Source of the DNA: an uncultured Dehalococcoidia bacterium
GTDB lineage: Bacteria > Chloroflexota > Dehalococcoidia > Lucifugimonadales > Lucifugimonadaceae
Assembly: GCA_913052475.1 (NCBI GenBank)
Contig: CAJXEJ010000002.1
Span: forward strand, 1 to 64,000
Direction: 5' to 3'
Length of the DNA stretch: 64,000 nt
Shown here: positions 9,319 to 17,738 of the stretch, in pieces
Numbering within the stretch: the stretch's first letter is position 1
How the letters are laid out: each line of letters begins with the position of its first letter
The notes under the pieces: model-generated
The model's input: the letters and a program-made list of their open reading frames with translations, nothing else
Databases searched by the model: none
Told to the model about the DNA's origin: nothing
Translations under genes and position numbers: made by a program

Positions 9319-10071
9319 ATGATCAACAACACAATAATCGAAGCCAACAAGGCAGGTAGGAAGGGAACGGTGTTCGCACTGGCACACCCGGCTCTGTACA
9401 TGATCGAAATGGCTGCCCACGTCGGCTTCGATGCCATCACAATCGACGGTGAGCACGGCGGATTCCCGGAAGAAGCGATCGATGACATCTGCCGTACCGC
9501 GAACGGTTACGGTATGTCGGTTATCGCCCGAGTTCCTGACTCAGCGGCGTATCAGATCAATCTTTATCTCGACCGAGGAATCCAGGGTATAACCGGTCCC
9601 CACATCAACTCCGGAGCTGAGGCTCAGGCTTTCGCTGATGCCTGTCTGTTCCCAACCGATGGCAAGCGTTCATGGGGCGGTGGTCGAGGTACCGAATTTA
9701 ACGACCAGGCTATCCTCGACGAAAAGTACGGCGGCAAACTCGGCTTTGCAAAGTGGTCAAACGCAAACATGCTGGTTGTGGCGCAGATTGAAGACAAAAA
9801 GGCTTGGGATAATCTCGACGATATCCTCGCAGTGCCCGGGCTAACCGGCATCACAGGCGGTCCGCACGATTTCGCTCAATCACTCGGTCACCCTGGCGAG
9901 CCGGATCACCCGGATCGGGTTGCAGCTACGCTTGATGCCGAAACCCGAGCTCGAGCCGCAGGCAAGACTGCCGGTGGTGATATCAGCACTGGAATAGGTA
10001 TCGCAGAGTTGATGCTGAGTGAAGCAAGAGCCTTCGTCGCAGCCCACAAGAATGACAAACTCGGTTCGTAG
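9319..10071 (+). CDS. HpcH/HpaI-family aldolase
   Basis: At 250 residues it matches the class II pyruvate aldolases of the HpcH/HpaI family. It has ITIDGEHGG, with the catalytic His region, VVAQIED, with the metal-binding Glu, and ITGGPHDFAQSLG, with the metal Asp. The family cleaves 2-keto-3-deoxy acids to pyruvate and an aldehyde. Paired with the dehydratase-like gene upstream it could complete breakdown of an acid sugar; this is inference. The start ATG has a clear ribosome site (ttaggagttctacagg). Possible identity: 2-dehydro-3-deoxyglucarate or 4-hydroxy-2-oxoheptanedioate aldolase. Confidence 0.87.
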   Translation: MINNTIIEANKAGRKGTVFALAHPALYMIEMAAHVGFDAITIDGEHGGFPEEAIDDICRTANGYGMSVIARVPDSAAYQINLYLDRGIQGITGPHINSGAEAQAFADACLFPTDGKRSWGGGRGTEFNDQAILDEKYGGKLGFAKWSNANMLVVAQIEDKKAWDNLDDILAVPGLTGITGGPHDFAQSLGHPGEPDHPDRVAATLDAETRARAAGKTAGGDISTGIGIAELMLSEARAFVAAHKNDKLGS

Positions 10072-10808
10072 TTCGCAGCGACCGCCGTAAGCTGCACGCA
10101 TCAAACTGTGCCAACGGCACGTTCCACTGTTCGAGCAGGCAGTCTGGGATTGGACTACTTGGCTCTGAATACTCAGATGCCGACGGTTGTAGGAGATACG
10201 GTGTCGGCATCTGTCGGTAACACATAGAGCGGGTTTCGCTACGGACGAGATAGCGAACGGCCGATCATTGATCAGTCTCTCCGAGAATCCAACCGAAAAT
10301 ACGGAAAATCGAAGAATCCGCTAGTGCCCGAGACAATACTTCACAAGGCGTTGAGAAACGGTGGACTGGAACGAACGCTGTTGCGGAGTCGAGACGGTCG
10401 CACCTTATGCAAGCAAGCCCTATGGATCGCTGGGTACAGATTTCACCGACGCCGTAGTCGAACGAGACGACCGTCTAGCTTTCCGAGGTGATACCGAAAT
10501 TCAAGTATGGGAGTCGCACTCGTATGCCCAAGGGGGCTATGCCGACCGCGGGTATAACGGTGTAATGCTGCACGTCGTCGGAGCCGAATCAAATGGTCGA
10601 CCAGCACTGTTAGAGATCAGCAGGGTCTTACCGCGCTGTGTCGACCGATGTTTCGGCGTCGCATCCGGGCGCGACAGCCTCGACTTCCCAGCGTCTAGGA
10701 TCACCGAGAGAAGAGATCAACCAGTAAATCTCTCGAAGACAAACTGTGTGGCAAATATTCGCTTAGCCCGGCATCCAAATCAGCCAATAACACGTTACGA
10801 TTACAGAC
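10072..10808. other. Gene-poor stretch, probably decayed DNA
   Basis: About 740 bases carry no gene I can support. The 152-aa ORF at 10361 has a Cys/Arg-rich, family-less translation and no ribosome site. Other frames give short coding-like pieces interrupted by stops, which fits an old pseudogene, but I cannot name it. A perfect inverted repeat lies at 10174-10213. Confidence 0.4.
10174..10213. repeat. 11-bp inverted repeat, 18-nt spacer
   Basis: CAGATGCCGAC (10174-10184) is exactly complementary to GTCGGCATCTG (10203-10213). It sits about 100 bp after the aldolase stop. No T-run follows, so it is not a standard intrinsic terminator; a transcript hairpin or a protein site is possible. Confidence 0.7.
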
Positions 10809-11360
10809 ATGGCAGTTGAATCTAGCTCAGAGTGCGTTCAGGTCTCTGACTCTTCCACAACGAAGATATCCCCGGCTCAAGAACAAGAAAACGGGTTACT
10901 ACCCGGTGAACGGGTAGTTTCTGCACTCGACTCCCGTAACGAAGGTAGCTTCAGGCTGACACACGCACGCGTCATTTTCAACGGCAGTTCTGATTCCAAC
11001 GCGATCTACGCGTCAGCTCAATTGAAAGACATCACAGCCATCAAGGTCTCACGCCGACCGCGAGCTCGTCGTAGTGCCGCATGGGGGATCGTTGGCTTGT
11101 TCAGCGCCATTGGGGTGTGGCAGATCACTCCCGACTCAACAGTTGGCCTGGTGTCTTCTGTAGCAGTAGCCGCGATCTCACTCCTGCTGATGGCCGACTA
11201 CTGGATTCGACCCGCCGGTGTTCATGTCGAGCTTCACACCATGGGCGGCAACATTATTGGCGCCGAAGTAGGCGAAAACTCCTCGCTGGTGATGCAGTTC
11301 GTCCAAGATGTCGAAGATGCCAAACGTCGACTGATTTCTGGTCGGGTAGGCGCACCGTAG
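10809..11360 (+). CDS. Small membrane protein with a PH-like soluble domain (hypothetical)
   Basis: The 183-residue product begins hydrophilic. It then shows a beta-rich block (LLPGERVVSALDSRNEGSFRLT, HARVIFNG) resembling bacterial PH-like domains, and an Arg-rich patch (SRRPRARRSAAW). Two hydrophobic segments follow (WGIVGLFSAIGVWQI and VGLVSSVAVAAISLLLMADYW), then a short second beta block and a helical tail. I do not recognise a named family with certainty. It is convergent with tsaD. The start ATG has no strong ribosome site, so the first 20 residues are uncertain. Confidence 0.65.
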   Translation: MAVESSSECVQVSDSSTTKISPAQEQENGLLPGERVVSALDSRNEGSFRLTHARVIFNGSSDSNAIYASAQLKDITAIKVSRRPRARRSAAWGIVGLFSAIGVWQITPDSTVGLVSSVAVAAISLLLMADYWIRPAGVHVELHTMGGNIIGAEVGENSSLVMQFVQDVEDAKRRLISGRVGAP

Positions 11361-11423
11361 CGGAACTACCCTTCCAGTTGATCCCGTTGTTTGCAGTTCA
11401 TCTCGAATCCCACGAGCCGCGGG

Positions 11424-12482
11424 CTACGCCAGCAAGCTGGTTCCGATTCGCAAGCTCGGAATTACGTCGAGGTCCCAACCATCACGACGGCCATTACGAT
11501 AGTTGACCAAACCGCCCATCGCGATCATCGCACCATTGTCCGTACACAGCTTGAACGGAGGAATCGCCACTGGAAGCGGTGATTTGACCACGAGCGTCTC
11601 ACGCAGTGGTCCATTCGCTGCCACTCCACCGACAAGCACGATGCCTGCGCAGTTCTCTCGCTGTGCAGCTCCGATCGTCTTTGTTACAAGCACATCGACT
11701 ACCGAATCCTGAAAAGCCTTTGCTAATCCCGCGACAATCTGAGGATCGACCGTATAGTCAGTTGTTGTTCTCGGATAGATCTCCAGCGTCCTTGCCCGGT
11801 TCAGCACTGCTGTTTTTATTCCACTGAACGAAAAATCGTCAGAACCTCGCATCCACGCCCTCGGCAGTGGCTCCATGTCCGGTGCGCCGTCGGCAACCCG
11901 CTGTATTTCAGGGCCGCCCGGATAGCGCAATCCCAAAATCCTCGCAGCCTTGTCGAACGCCTCGCCGGCAGCATCGTCTCTCGTCTCCCCGACCAAACGA
12001 AACTGCCCGTGGTCTTCGAGAAGGACAAGTTCGGTGTGCCCACCCGATACCACCAGACACATGATCGGCTGTTCACCAACAAGGTCCTGAAACGGCTCAA
12101 GCCCGTGATCTTCGGTGCGCGCCCATGCACCGTAGACGTGCCCATCCATGTGGTTCACGCCCACAAGCGGCACTCCGAGTGCTGTGGCAAGCCCTTTTGA
12201 GAAGTTCAGCCCAACGATCAGAGAACCGGCGAGACCGGGACCATAAGTCGCGGCTACAACGTCGATATCACCCCAATCGACACCCGCGACTTCGATCGCT
12301 TGTTCACAGACCGGTCGGATGTCGAGTACGTGTTGTCGAGATGCCACTTCGGGGACAATTCCACCATAGCGGGCGTGTATGTCAATCTGCGTCGCAATAA
12401 CGTTTGCGCGAACCCGACCTTCACCATCGACGATCCCGACAGAAGTCTCGTCACAACTGGTTTCTATTCCTAATACATACAT
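11424..12482 (-). CDS. tsaD: tRNA N6-adenosine threonylcarbamoyltransferase TsaD
   Basis: The protein starts MYVLGIETSCDETSVGIVD and continues HARYGGIVPEVASR, the canonical start of TsaD/Kae1. VNHMDGH supplies the HxxxH metal-binding pair, with CLVVSGGHTELVL and KTAVLNR further on. At 352 residues it is full length. It transfers threonylcarbamoyl to A37 of ANN-decoding tRNAs together with TsaB, TsaC and TsaE, none of which is in this window. It is monocistronic here, convergent with the small membrane protein. Confidence 0.96.
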   Translation of the reverse strand: MYVLGIETSCDETSVGIVDGEGRVRANVIATQIDIHARYGGIVPEVASRQHVLDIRPVCEQAIEVAGVDWGDIDVVAATYGPGLAGSLIVGLNFSKGLATALGVPLVGVNHMDGHVYGAWARTEDHGLEPFQDLVGEQPIMCLVVSGGHTELVLLEDHGQFRLVGETRDDAAGEAFDKAARILGLRYPGGPEIQRVADGAPDMEPLPRAWMRGSDDFSFSGIKTAVLNRARTLEIYPRTTTDYTVDPQIVAGLAKAFQDSVVDVLVTKTIGAAQRENCAGIVLVGGVAANGPLRETLVVKSPLPVAIPPFKLCTDNGAMIAMGGLVNYRNGRRDGWDLDVIPSLRIGTSLLA

Positions 12483-12664
12483 ATCAATACATTCAATGTA
12501 ACGCCGAAATCCGTGAAATTACCTATGCCCCGCCAGTACCATTTGGCATGATCGGTAATAGACTCACGGTGTTGTGCACATAGATGAAATTAACACTCTG
12601 ACATTCTTTCGCTATTCGGAGCAGTTCAGTCACCACAGAATGTCCTCTGGAGGAGAGTAAGCAA

Positions 12665-12865
12665 TTGGAATCGAATATTTGGCCAGATTGTATTAGTTGT
12701 GGAGAGGGTCGACTGATCCCCCTCTCGGATTTTGGTGCTCAGGGTGCCGCAGTTCATTACAAGGCGTGGGTTTGCACAAATCCCGACTGTGATTACAACT
12801 TGAAGATCCGAAACGGTGAAATTCACCTTAACGAGCCGATCGTACTGGGCGCTCGCGTCCGATAG
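12665..12865 (+). CDS. Small zinc-ribbon protein (hypothetical)
   Basis: A 66-residue ORF starts at TTG 12665 behind an excellent ribosome site (ctggaggagagtaagca), which supports the unusual start. It contains two cysteine knuckles, CISCGEG and CTNPDCDY, spaced like a zinc ribbon, and no other domain. Single-domain zinc ribbons of this size are often nucleic-acid or partner-binding proteins; no specific role can be assigned. It lies just upstream of the palindrome and the sortase gene and may share their transcript. Confidence 0.7.
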   Translation: MESNIWPDCISCGEGRLIPLSDFGAQGAAVHYKAWVCTNPDCDYNLKIRNGEIHLNEPIVLGARVR

Positions 12866-12881
12866 CATTTAGCCATTCAAC

Positions 12882-12915
12882 CCGGTACGACCCTGTACGT
12901 ACAGGGTCGTACCGG
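12882..12915. promoter_or_regulatory. Perfect 34-bp palindrome before the sortase start
   Basis: The half-site ccggtacgaccctgtac is followed directly by its exact reverse complement, giving 34 bp of uninterrupted dyad symmetry. It ends 12 nt before the sortase ATG and replaces any visible ribosome-binding site. As RNA it would form a hairpin with a GC-rich stem of about 15 bp; no T-tract follows, so it is not a textbook terminator. It could be a repressor operator or a translation-blocking hairpin. Confidence 0.85.
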
Positions 12916-12927
12916 AACAGTTATGGT

Positions 12928-13830
12928 ATGGCTACTTCAAACAACACACCCACCGATAAGCCGAGTGGCACATCGGTGAAAAAATTAAGAGTCACGCTCA
13001 CCACGATCGTCCCCTATACGATGGCGATCGCGGGTATTGCCTTGATCGTAATCACCGGCACGTACATCTATTCGAGATCACAGTCCGGATCGGATTCTGC
13101 TGAATACTCCTACGTTATTCCAGATGAAAAGCTCGACAGCCATCTGGGGCGACAGGTTGCAACAGACCCATCGCCTCCGGTGGAAGGCGAGCCGCCCGTG
13201 CCCCTCAACATAAAAGCACCCGACGTAGCTCAGTTTGCGAATCTCTTTCCCGGCGAACTTCTCAACCCGAAGTACTGGTCGGAGCCCGAGTGGGCCGGAT
13301 CCGATCCCTACGGCGGACCATCGATTCCAGATGAGTTCCTGCCAGTGCTCTCAACCGATCTTTTCCGCGATTTCGATCCGACGTCGAACGCTGTACGTAT
13401 AAAAATCCCCGCGATCAGCGTCGATTCCACAGTGGTAGAACTTGGAATCGTCGACCTCGGTAATCAGCAGGCGTATCAGACACCTGACAACACCGTTGGT
13501 CACATTCCCGAAACAGCCGCACCCGGTCAACAGGGAAGCGGCTGGTTCTTTGCACATCTCGAAAGTTTTGTTGCTAGAGAAGGCAACATCTTCCGCCATC
13601 TGCCAGAAATTGCTGAATTGATAAAGCAAGATCCCGTCGATGTGTACCTCGAAACGCCCGACGCAGAGTTCATTTATCGAGTAGTTGGCACGAGTCAGGT
13701 TCACCAAGACGATCTTCATTTAAGCAATGCTAATGACGCCCAGATAACCCTCGTCACATGCTGGCCACCCAAAATCTACGACCAGCGAATTTTGGTCGAT
13801 GCAACGCTAATCGCCTACCGACTGCTGTAG
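12928..13830 (+). CDS. Sortase-family protein
   Basis: The 300-residue protein has one N-terminal membrane anchor (YTMAIAGIALIVITGTYIY), a long Pro/Ser-rich spacer and a C-terminal sortase domain. The catalytic triad is visible: His in WFFAHLES (about residue 210), Cys in TLVTCWPP (about 278) and Arg in DQRILVDA (about 287). Sortases join LPxTG-like proteins to cell-surface or pilus acceptors. No substrate with a sorting signal is seen nearby, so the target is elsewhere or the enzyme has another role. Sortase in a probable single-membrane Chloroflexota cell is compatible with surface-layer or cell-envelope anchoring. Confidence 0.85.
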   Translation: MATSNNTPTDKPSGTSVKKLRVTLTTIVPYTMAIAGIALIVITGTYIYSRSQSGSDSAEYSYVIPDEKLDSHLGRQVATDPSPPVEGEPPVPLNIKAPDVAQFANLFPGELLNPKYWSEPEWAGSDPYGGPSIPDEFLPVLSTDLFRDFDPTSNAVRIKIPAISVDSTVVELGIVDLGNQQAYQTPDNTVGHIPETAAPGQQGSGWFFAHLESFVAREGNIFRHLPEIAELIKQDPVDVYLETPDAEFIYRVVGTSQVHQDDLHLSNANDAQITLVTCWPPKIYDQRILVDATLIAYRLL

Positions 13831-14019
13831 GAACGAAGCACCGGCGATCAGAGCACACACCGTAATTCGTTAGTCGAACGAGAGAACAGGTCCCCGAAAC
13901 AGCACCCGATTCACCTAGTTTTGCGCGATCATGGTCGTTGGCTGGCAACAGGGCCTGATCGGGCTGTTGAATGCCGACCTTTCTCGGCTCGTTATCTCTT
14001 AACTCGAAACTGGATAGCA

Positions 14020-15099
14020 ATGGAATCGTCTGACCGCGCCCTGTATGAGAACGCAACGCAAATTCCTATATGGAAAGACAGGCTGCTTATCACTCTGCTT
14101 ACGATTGCTGTAATCGGTGCTGTTCTTCAGATCACACTTGGCGGAGTCGTACGAGTTACAGGTTCTGGAGATGGCTGCCCCGACTGGCCAACTTGTTTCG
14201 GGCAAGCCTTTCCACCGCTAGACCAAGTGACTATCGACCGCCTATACGACGGCCCACGACCGACGACTCCTCGCCCGCACAACGTTCTTCTCGAATACAG
14301 CCATCGAACCGTCGGCACACTGCTTGGGCTCGCCATCGTAGCTACCGTAATTCTCGTGTGGGTACGACATAGATCGAACAGAGTTGTTGCATGGCTCGCC
14401 ACTGCGGAACTTGGAATGATCTTCCTAGTGGGAATGCTCGGTGGCGCAGTCGTACTCAACGATCTCGATCCCGCGATCCGAACCGTACATCTGCTCCTCG
14501 CCGAAATAGTAGCCTTGCTCGGAATACTGGCTCTTGTTGCCGTGGTACATGGTCGACCAGATTCGACCGAAGGTAGTGCGCCATGGATCTGGGGCAGAGT
14601 GAGCGATGAGCATCGGAGCGTACTCAATCTCGCAGCAGCCGCAGGGGTATTCGCATTAGTAGCGCTCCTTTCCGGTTCGTATGCGGTCTGGAAGGAAGCA
14701 GGCGCAGTATGTGCGTCGTGGCCGCTATGTGGTGGCAACGTAATACCGCAATCAACATTTGCTTGGATCCACATGACGCACCGCGTACTGTCGTTCGCAT
14801 CGATCGTGCTGGTACTGCTCGCAGGCCATCGTGTCTGGCAATTGCCGAATATTGCGTATGCGCTACGAGCAGCCGCCATTGTGTCGGCATTCCTGATAGT
14901 TGGTCAGATGCTCATGGGGGCGGCGAACCCATGGACGACGTTTGCTGAATGGGCTCGGGCTGGCCATCTTAGTTTTGCAACACTTGTCTGGGTCGACATG
15001 GTGTTCGTTGTCGCGCTTCTACTTCGCCCGGTACCCGGTCGCGATCTCGCCGAATCTTCTAGCCCTGGCTCGAGCGCGAGTAAGGCTGAGACCAGTTAA
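14020..15099 (+). CDS. ctaA: Heme A synthase (COX15/CtaA)
   Basis: This multi-spanning membrane protein has the CtaA hallmarks. LGGVVRVTGSGDGCPDWPTC follows the first helix, and LEYSHRTVG supplies a heme-ligand His. A paired-Cys loop CASWPLCGG, then WIHMTHRVLS and GHLSFATLVW supply further histidines. The enzyme oxidises heme O to heme A for cytochrome c oxidase. The track ORF begins at 13921, but the upstream 33 residues are not family-like. ATG 14020 gives MESSDRALYENA followed by the first helix. It is followed after 9 bp by ctaB, forming the expected heme O/heme A operon and implying aerobic respiration. Confidence 0.94.
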   Translation: MESSDRALYENATQIPIWKDRLLITLLTIAVIGAVLQITLGGVVRVTGSGDGCPDWPTCFGQAFPPLDQVTIDRLYDGPRPTTPRPHNVLLEYSHRTVGTLLGLAIVATVILVWVRHRSNRVVAWLATAELGMIFLVGMLGGAVVLNDLDPAIRTVHLLLAEIVALLGILALVAVVHGRPDSTEGSAPWIWGRVSDEHRSVLNLAAAAGVFALVALLSGSYAVWKEAGAVCASWPLCGGNVIPQSTFAWIHMTHRVLSFASIVLVLLAGHRVWQLPNIAYALRAAAIVSAFLIVGQMLMGAANPWTTFAEWARAGHLSFATLVWVDMVFVVALLLRPVPGRDLAESSSPGSSASKAETS

Positions 15100-15108
15100 C
15101 ATTCTCTG

Positions 15109-16008
15109 ATGGCTACCAATGAGACAGTCGAACGCAATTCGGCACTGACTCTAATGGGTGATTTCATCGCCCTGACGAAGCCGCGCGTCATGTCGTTGCT
15201 GCTGTTGTCGGCCATTGCTGGTTCGTTCCTGGGTGCAGGCTCGATGCCGACCCTCGAAGTGATCATCGCGGTGCTTGTAGGGGGAGCGCTCGCATCCGGT
15301 GGCGCAGCTTCTTTGAACATGGCGTACGAAAGCGAACTCGATCGAAAGATGGGTCGTACAAAGAATCGCCCTGTCGCCGAAGATCGGATATCCCCTATCA
15401 CTGCCGTAATCTTTGGTCTGCTGCTCAACATTGGAGCATTTCTGGTTCTGGTGGTAATGACGAATGTTCTTGCGGCCGCTCTGGCAATTGTGGGAACCGT
15501 GCTCTATTTCGGCATCTACACCGTAATCTTGAAGCGAACAACCACCCAGAACATCGTGCTCGGAGGAGCAGCCGGTGCCGTCCCACCACTTGTCGGCTAT
15601 GCCGCAGCAGCGGGCTCGCTCGATCTCGCTGCGTGGTATCTGTTCATCATCATTTTCTTCTGGACACCGCCCCACTTCTGGGCACTGGCGATCATGATCA
15701 AAGATGACTACGCCCGAGCCGACATACCGATGCTCCCAGTTGTCCGTGGCGTCAAGCACACCAGCATTCAAATAATGCTCTACACCGTGATCCTATCAGC
15801 GGTAACCATCCTGTTCGGCATCGTATCTGACGCTCTCGGATTGATGTATATGATCGGTGTTGCCGTACTTTGCGTTGCGTTCTTCTGGTACGCCTTCAAA
15901 CTCACCAAAGAGCCCGACCGCCCGGCAGCCGTGCGTCTGTACAAATACTCACTATTGTTCTTGGCACTGTTTTTTGTACTCGTCATGGTCGACTCTGTGG
16001 TGGCATAG
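15109..16008 (+). CDS. ctaB: Protoheme IX farnesyltransferase (heme O synthase)
   Basis: The 299-residue integral membrane prenyltransferase carries LTKPRVMSLLLLSAIAG, the Asp-rich motif region NMAYESELDRKMGRTKNRP, and FFWTPPHFWALAI with DDYARADIPMLPV, all diagnostic of UbiA-family CtaB. It attaches farnesyl to heme b to give heme O, the substrate of the adjacent CtaA. About eight to nine membrane segments are apparent. The 9-bp gap to ctaA indicates co-transcription. Confidence 0.96.
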   Translation: MATNETVERNSALTLMGDFIALTKPRVMSLLLLSAIAGSFLGAGSMPTLEVIIAVLVGGALASGGAASLNMAYESELDRKMGRTKNRPVAEDRISPITAVIFGLLLNIGAFLVLVVMTNVLAAALAIVGTVLYFGIYTVILKRTTTQNIVLGGAAGAVPPLVGYAAAAGSLDLAAWYLFIIIFFWTPPHFWALAIMIKDDYARADIPMLPVVRGVKHTSIQIMLYTVILSAVTILFGIVSDALGLMYMIGVAVLCVAFFWYAFKLTKEPDRPAAVRLYKYSLLFLALFFVLVMVDSVVA

Positions 16009-16045
16009 TCCCGCCTAACCGCTGATTCGGCGTTAGGATGTTGCC

Positions 16046-17038
16046 ATGGGATTCCTCAGAACAACATTCACATTGCTTGGTCTTGCTGGGGGCAGCTACG
16101 TCGGAGTTTCATCGGCGATGGCAGCTAACTTGACGAAATCGGCACGTGTCCGCCCGGAAGACTCTCCGGAGTCGGTCGGTCTCGACTACCGTGATGTCAG
16201 CTTTACCAGTCGTGGCGGTGATGCCAGGCTTTCTGGGTGGATCATCCCCTCGGAATCGGGTTCCGATTCACCCCAGTCGACCGCGCGTGGCACCTCGTGG
16301 ATCATCATGCTCCACGGTGATAACACGAATCGCAGCGACCCGAAAACCGGAATGCTCAGTATTGCTCGAGCACTCAGCAGGCGTGGGTTCGGAATCTTCA
16401 TGTTCGATCTAAGAGGAAGAGGAGACTCGCCAGCGGCAATGTCCTCGTCCGGCTACTTCGAACGACTCGATCTACAAGGAGCGGCAGACTACCTAGTCAG
16501 CAAAGGCGCCGATCGTCGTCGGATAGGCGTGTTGGGCTTCTCGCTTGGCGCCGCCGTCGCCTTGATGGCCGGATCGAATCCCAACAACTTCGGTGCCGTA
16601 GTTTCGGACAGCTCATTCGCCGATTTCTCGCTGGTCCTGAAAAGTTCGATGACTGGCTCGAGGCGCCCACTCACACTTGCCATTCCCGGGATCGAGTTCA
16701 TGGCGCAAGCGATTTACGGAATCAATATCAAGGACATCTCACCCGCCCGCACCATTGCACGCTCAGACACACCGGTGATGGTAATACACGGCGAAGAAGA
16801 CGCAGTGGTACCCGTCGAACACGCCCGGTTACTAGGCCGTGCGATTGGCGCAAGTTTCGACGAAATGGAAAGCGGCGAAGAGACGGTGTGGATAGTGCCA
16901 GGAGCGGGTCACACCGGTTCATTTCGCACACAACCGAAGGCGTATATAGAAAAGCTGGTTAAATTCTTTGAGGCGCACCTAGGTGCGCCTCAACTATCAC
17001 ATCTGCAACAGCCAGACGCTCCGGAGAGCACCAGCTAG
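16046..17038 (+). CDS. Alpha/beta hydrolase with N-terminal membrane anchor
   Basis: A 330-residue hydrolase begins with an uncleaved-looking signal segment (TFTLLGLAGGSYVGVSSAMAA). It then shows the alpha/beta hydrolase core: IMLHGDN oxyanion region, GVLGFSLGAA nucleophile elbow with Ser, HGEEDAVVP with the acidic residue, and GAGHTGSF with the His. It resembles the YtmA/dipeptidyl-peptidase-like family of secreted serine hydrolases. Its last codons overlap a 26-bp perfect palindrome and it is convergent with rplT, only 4 bp overlapping. Substrate unknown. Confidence 0.85.
   Translation: MGFLRTTFTLLGLAGGSYVGVSSAMAANLTKSARVRPEDSPESVGLDYRDVSFTSRGGDARLSGWIIPSESGSDSPQSTARGTSWIIMLHGDNTNRSDPKTGMLSIARALSRRGFGIFMFDLRGRGDSPAAMSSSGYFERLDLQGAADYLVSKGADRRRIGVLGFSLGAAVALMAGSNPNNFGAVVSDSSFADFSLVLKSSMTGSRRPLTLAIPGIEFMAQAIYGINIKDISPARTIARSDTPVMVIHGEEDAVVPVEHARLLGRAIGASFDEMESGEETVWIVPGAGHTGSFRTQPKAYIEKLVKFFEAHLGAPQLSHLQQPDAPESTS
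16968..16993. terminator. Perfect 26-bp palindrome at the convergent gene ends (candidate bidirectional terminator)
   Basis: The half-site ttgaggcgcacct is followed by its exact complement. It lies 45 bp inside the 3' end of the alpha/beta hydrolase and just beyond the rplT stop on the other strand. A GC-rich hairpin between convergent genes could end both transcripts. The flanks hold only short T/A runs, so intrinsic termination is not proven. It encodes EAHLGAPQ in the hydrolase frame. Confidence 0.6.
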
Positions 17039-17397
17039 CTGGTAGGCAATGCTGCCTGTGCGATCTTCACAACTTCACTGAAGCCCTCTGGCTCGCGAAC
17101 AGCGAGCTCAGCAAGTGACTTTCGGTCGAGTTCGATACCCGCCAGCGAAAGACCGTGAATAAGGCTTGCGTAGTTGATACCGAGCGCACGTGCTGCTGCA
17201 TTGATACGAACGATCTGAAGAGATCTGTTCGTACGCTTCTTCAGACGGCGGTGCGCCGTTGAATACGCCTGTGCGTGAGTCAGAGATTCGCGAGCGACGC
17301 GATAGCGCCTGCTTCGTGATGCTCTGTGGCCTCGCGTGGCTTTTAGTACAGCTTTGTGCCGTCGTCGTGTTGTATTTCCGGCTTTGACCCTGGCCAA
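17035..17397 (-). CDS. rplT: 50S ribosomal protein L20
   Basis: The family begins MARVKAGNTTRRRHK. The minus strand reads TTG GCC AGG GTC at 17397, preceded by GAGGAG seven nt upstream, so I choose TTG 17397 over the track start at 17448. This gives 120 residues, the normal L20 length. GINYASLIHGL and the basic N-terminus are typical. L20 is an early-assembly 23S-binding protein and in many bacteria represses its own operon. It is the last gene of infC-rpmI-rplT. Confidence 0.97.
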   Translation of the reverse strand: MARVKAGNTTRRRHKAVLKATRGHRASRSRRYRVARESLTHAQAYSTAHRRLKKRTNRSLQIVRINAAARALGINYASLIHGLSLAGIELDRKSLAELAVREPEGFSEVVKIAQAALPTS

Positions 17398-17475
17398 CTT
17401 GCTTCTCCTCGGTCGAACGATTGCCGAACCTCCAATTGAGTTCGGCAATTAGTTCAAATAATTGTGTAGTTGCTT

Positions 17476-17679
17476 CTAGCGGAGTGCGCTAAGCGACTGT
17501 TTGATGGCCTTCGAGAACGTTTTTGAATCGAGAGCGACCTTGCCCCCAAACAGACGCTTGACACGTGATGCCTTGCGTCGGCGGAAGTGGCTCTTGGGAC
17601 CCTTCGTTCGGAGCACCTTGCCAGTTCCAGTGATGTGGAACCGCTTTTTAGCTCCCTTGTGGGTCTTCATCTTCGGCAT
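17476..17679 (-). CDS. rpmI: 50S ribosomal protein L35
   Basis: The 67-residue, highly basic protein begins [14 protein letters not shown] and ends [13 protein letters not shown], both characteristic of L35. It lies between infC and rplT in the conserved order. Confidence 0.98.
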   Translation of the reverse strand: MPKMKTHKGAKKRFHITGTGKVLRTKGPKSHFRRRKASRVKRLFGGKVALDSKTFSKAIKQSLSALR

Positions 17680-17738
17680 ATCAGTTAGTTTCCGTTCTCA
17701 ATTCTCAGTTCTGATATTCAGGCGACAATCGTCTGAAC

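Noticed and set aside
10361-10819. 152-aa ORF as a gene
   Set aside because: No ribosome site, no recognisable motif, Cys/Arg-rich; overlaps the start of the next gene. Kept only as part of a gene-poor stretch.
14127-14879. 250-aa minus-strand ORF
   Set aside because: Fully antisense to ctaA; Ser/Thr/Arg-rich shadow translation with no family pattern.
15151-15771. 206-aa minus-strand ORF
   Set aside because: It lies entirely opposite ctaB, has a composition typical of an antisense shadow (Cys/His/Arg-rich) and no ribosome site.
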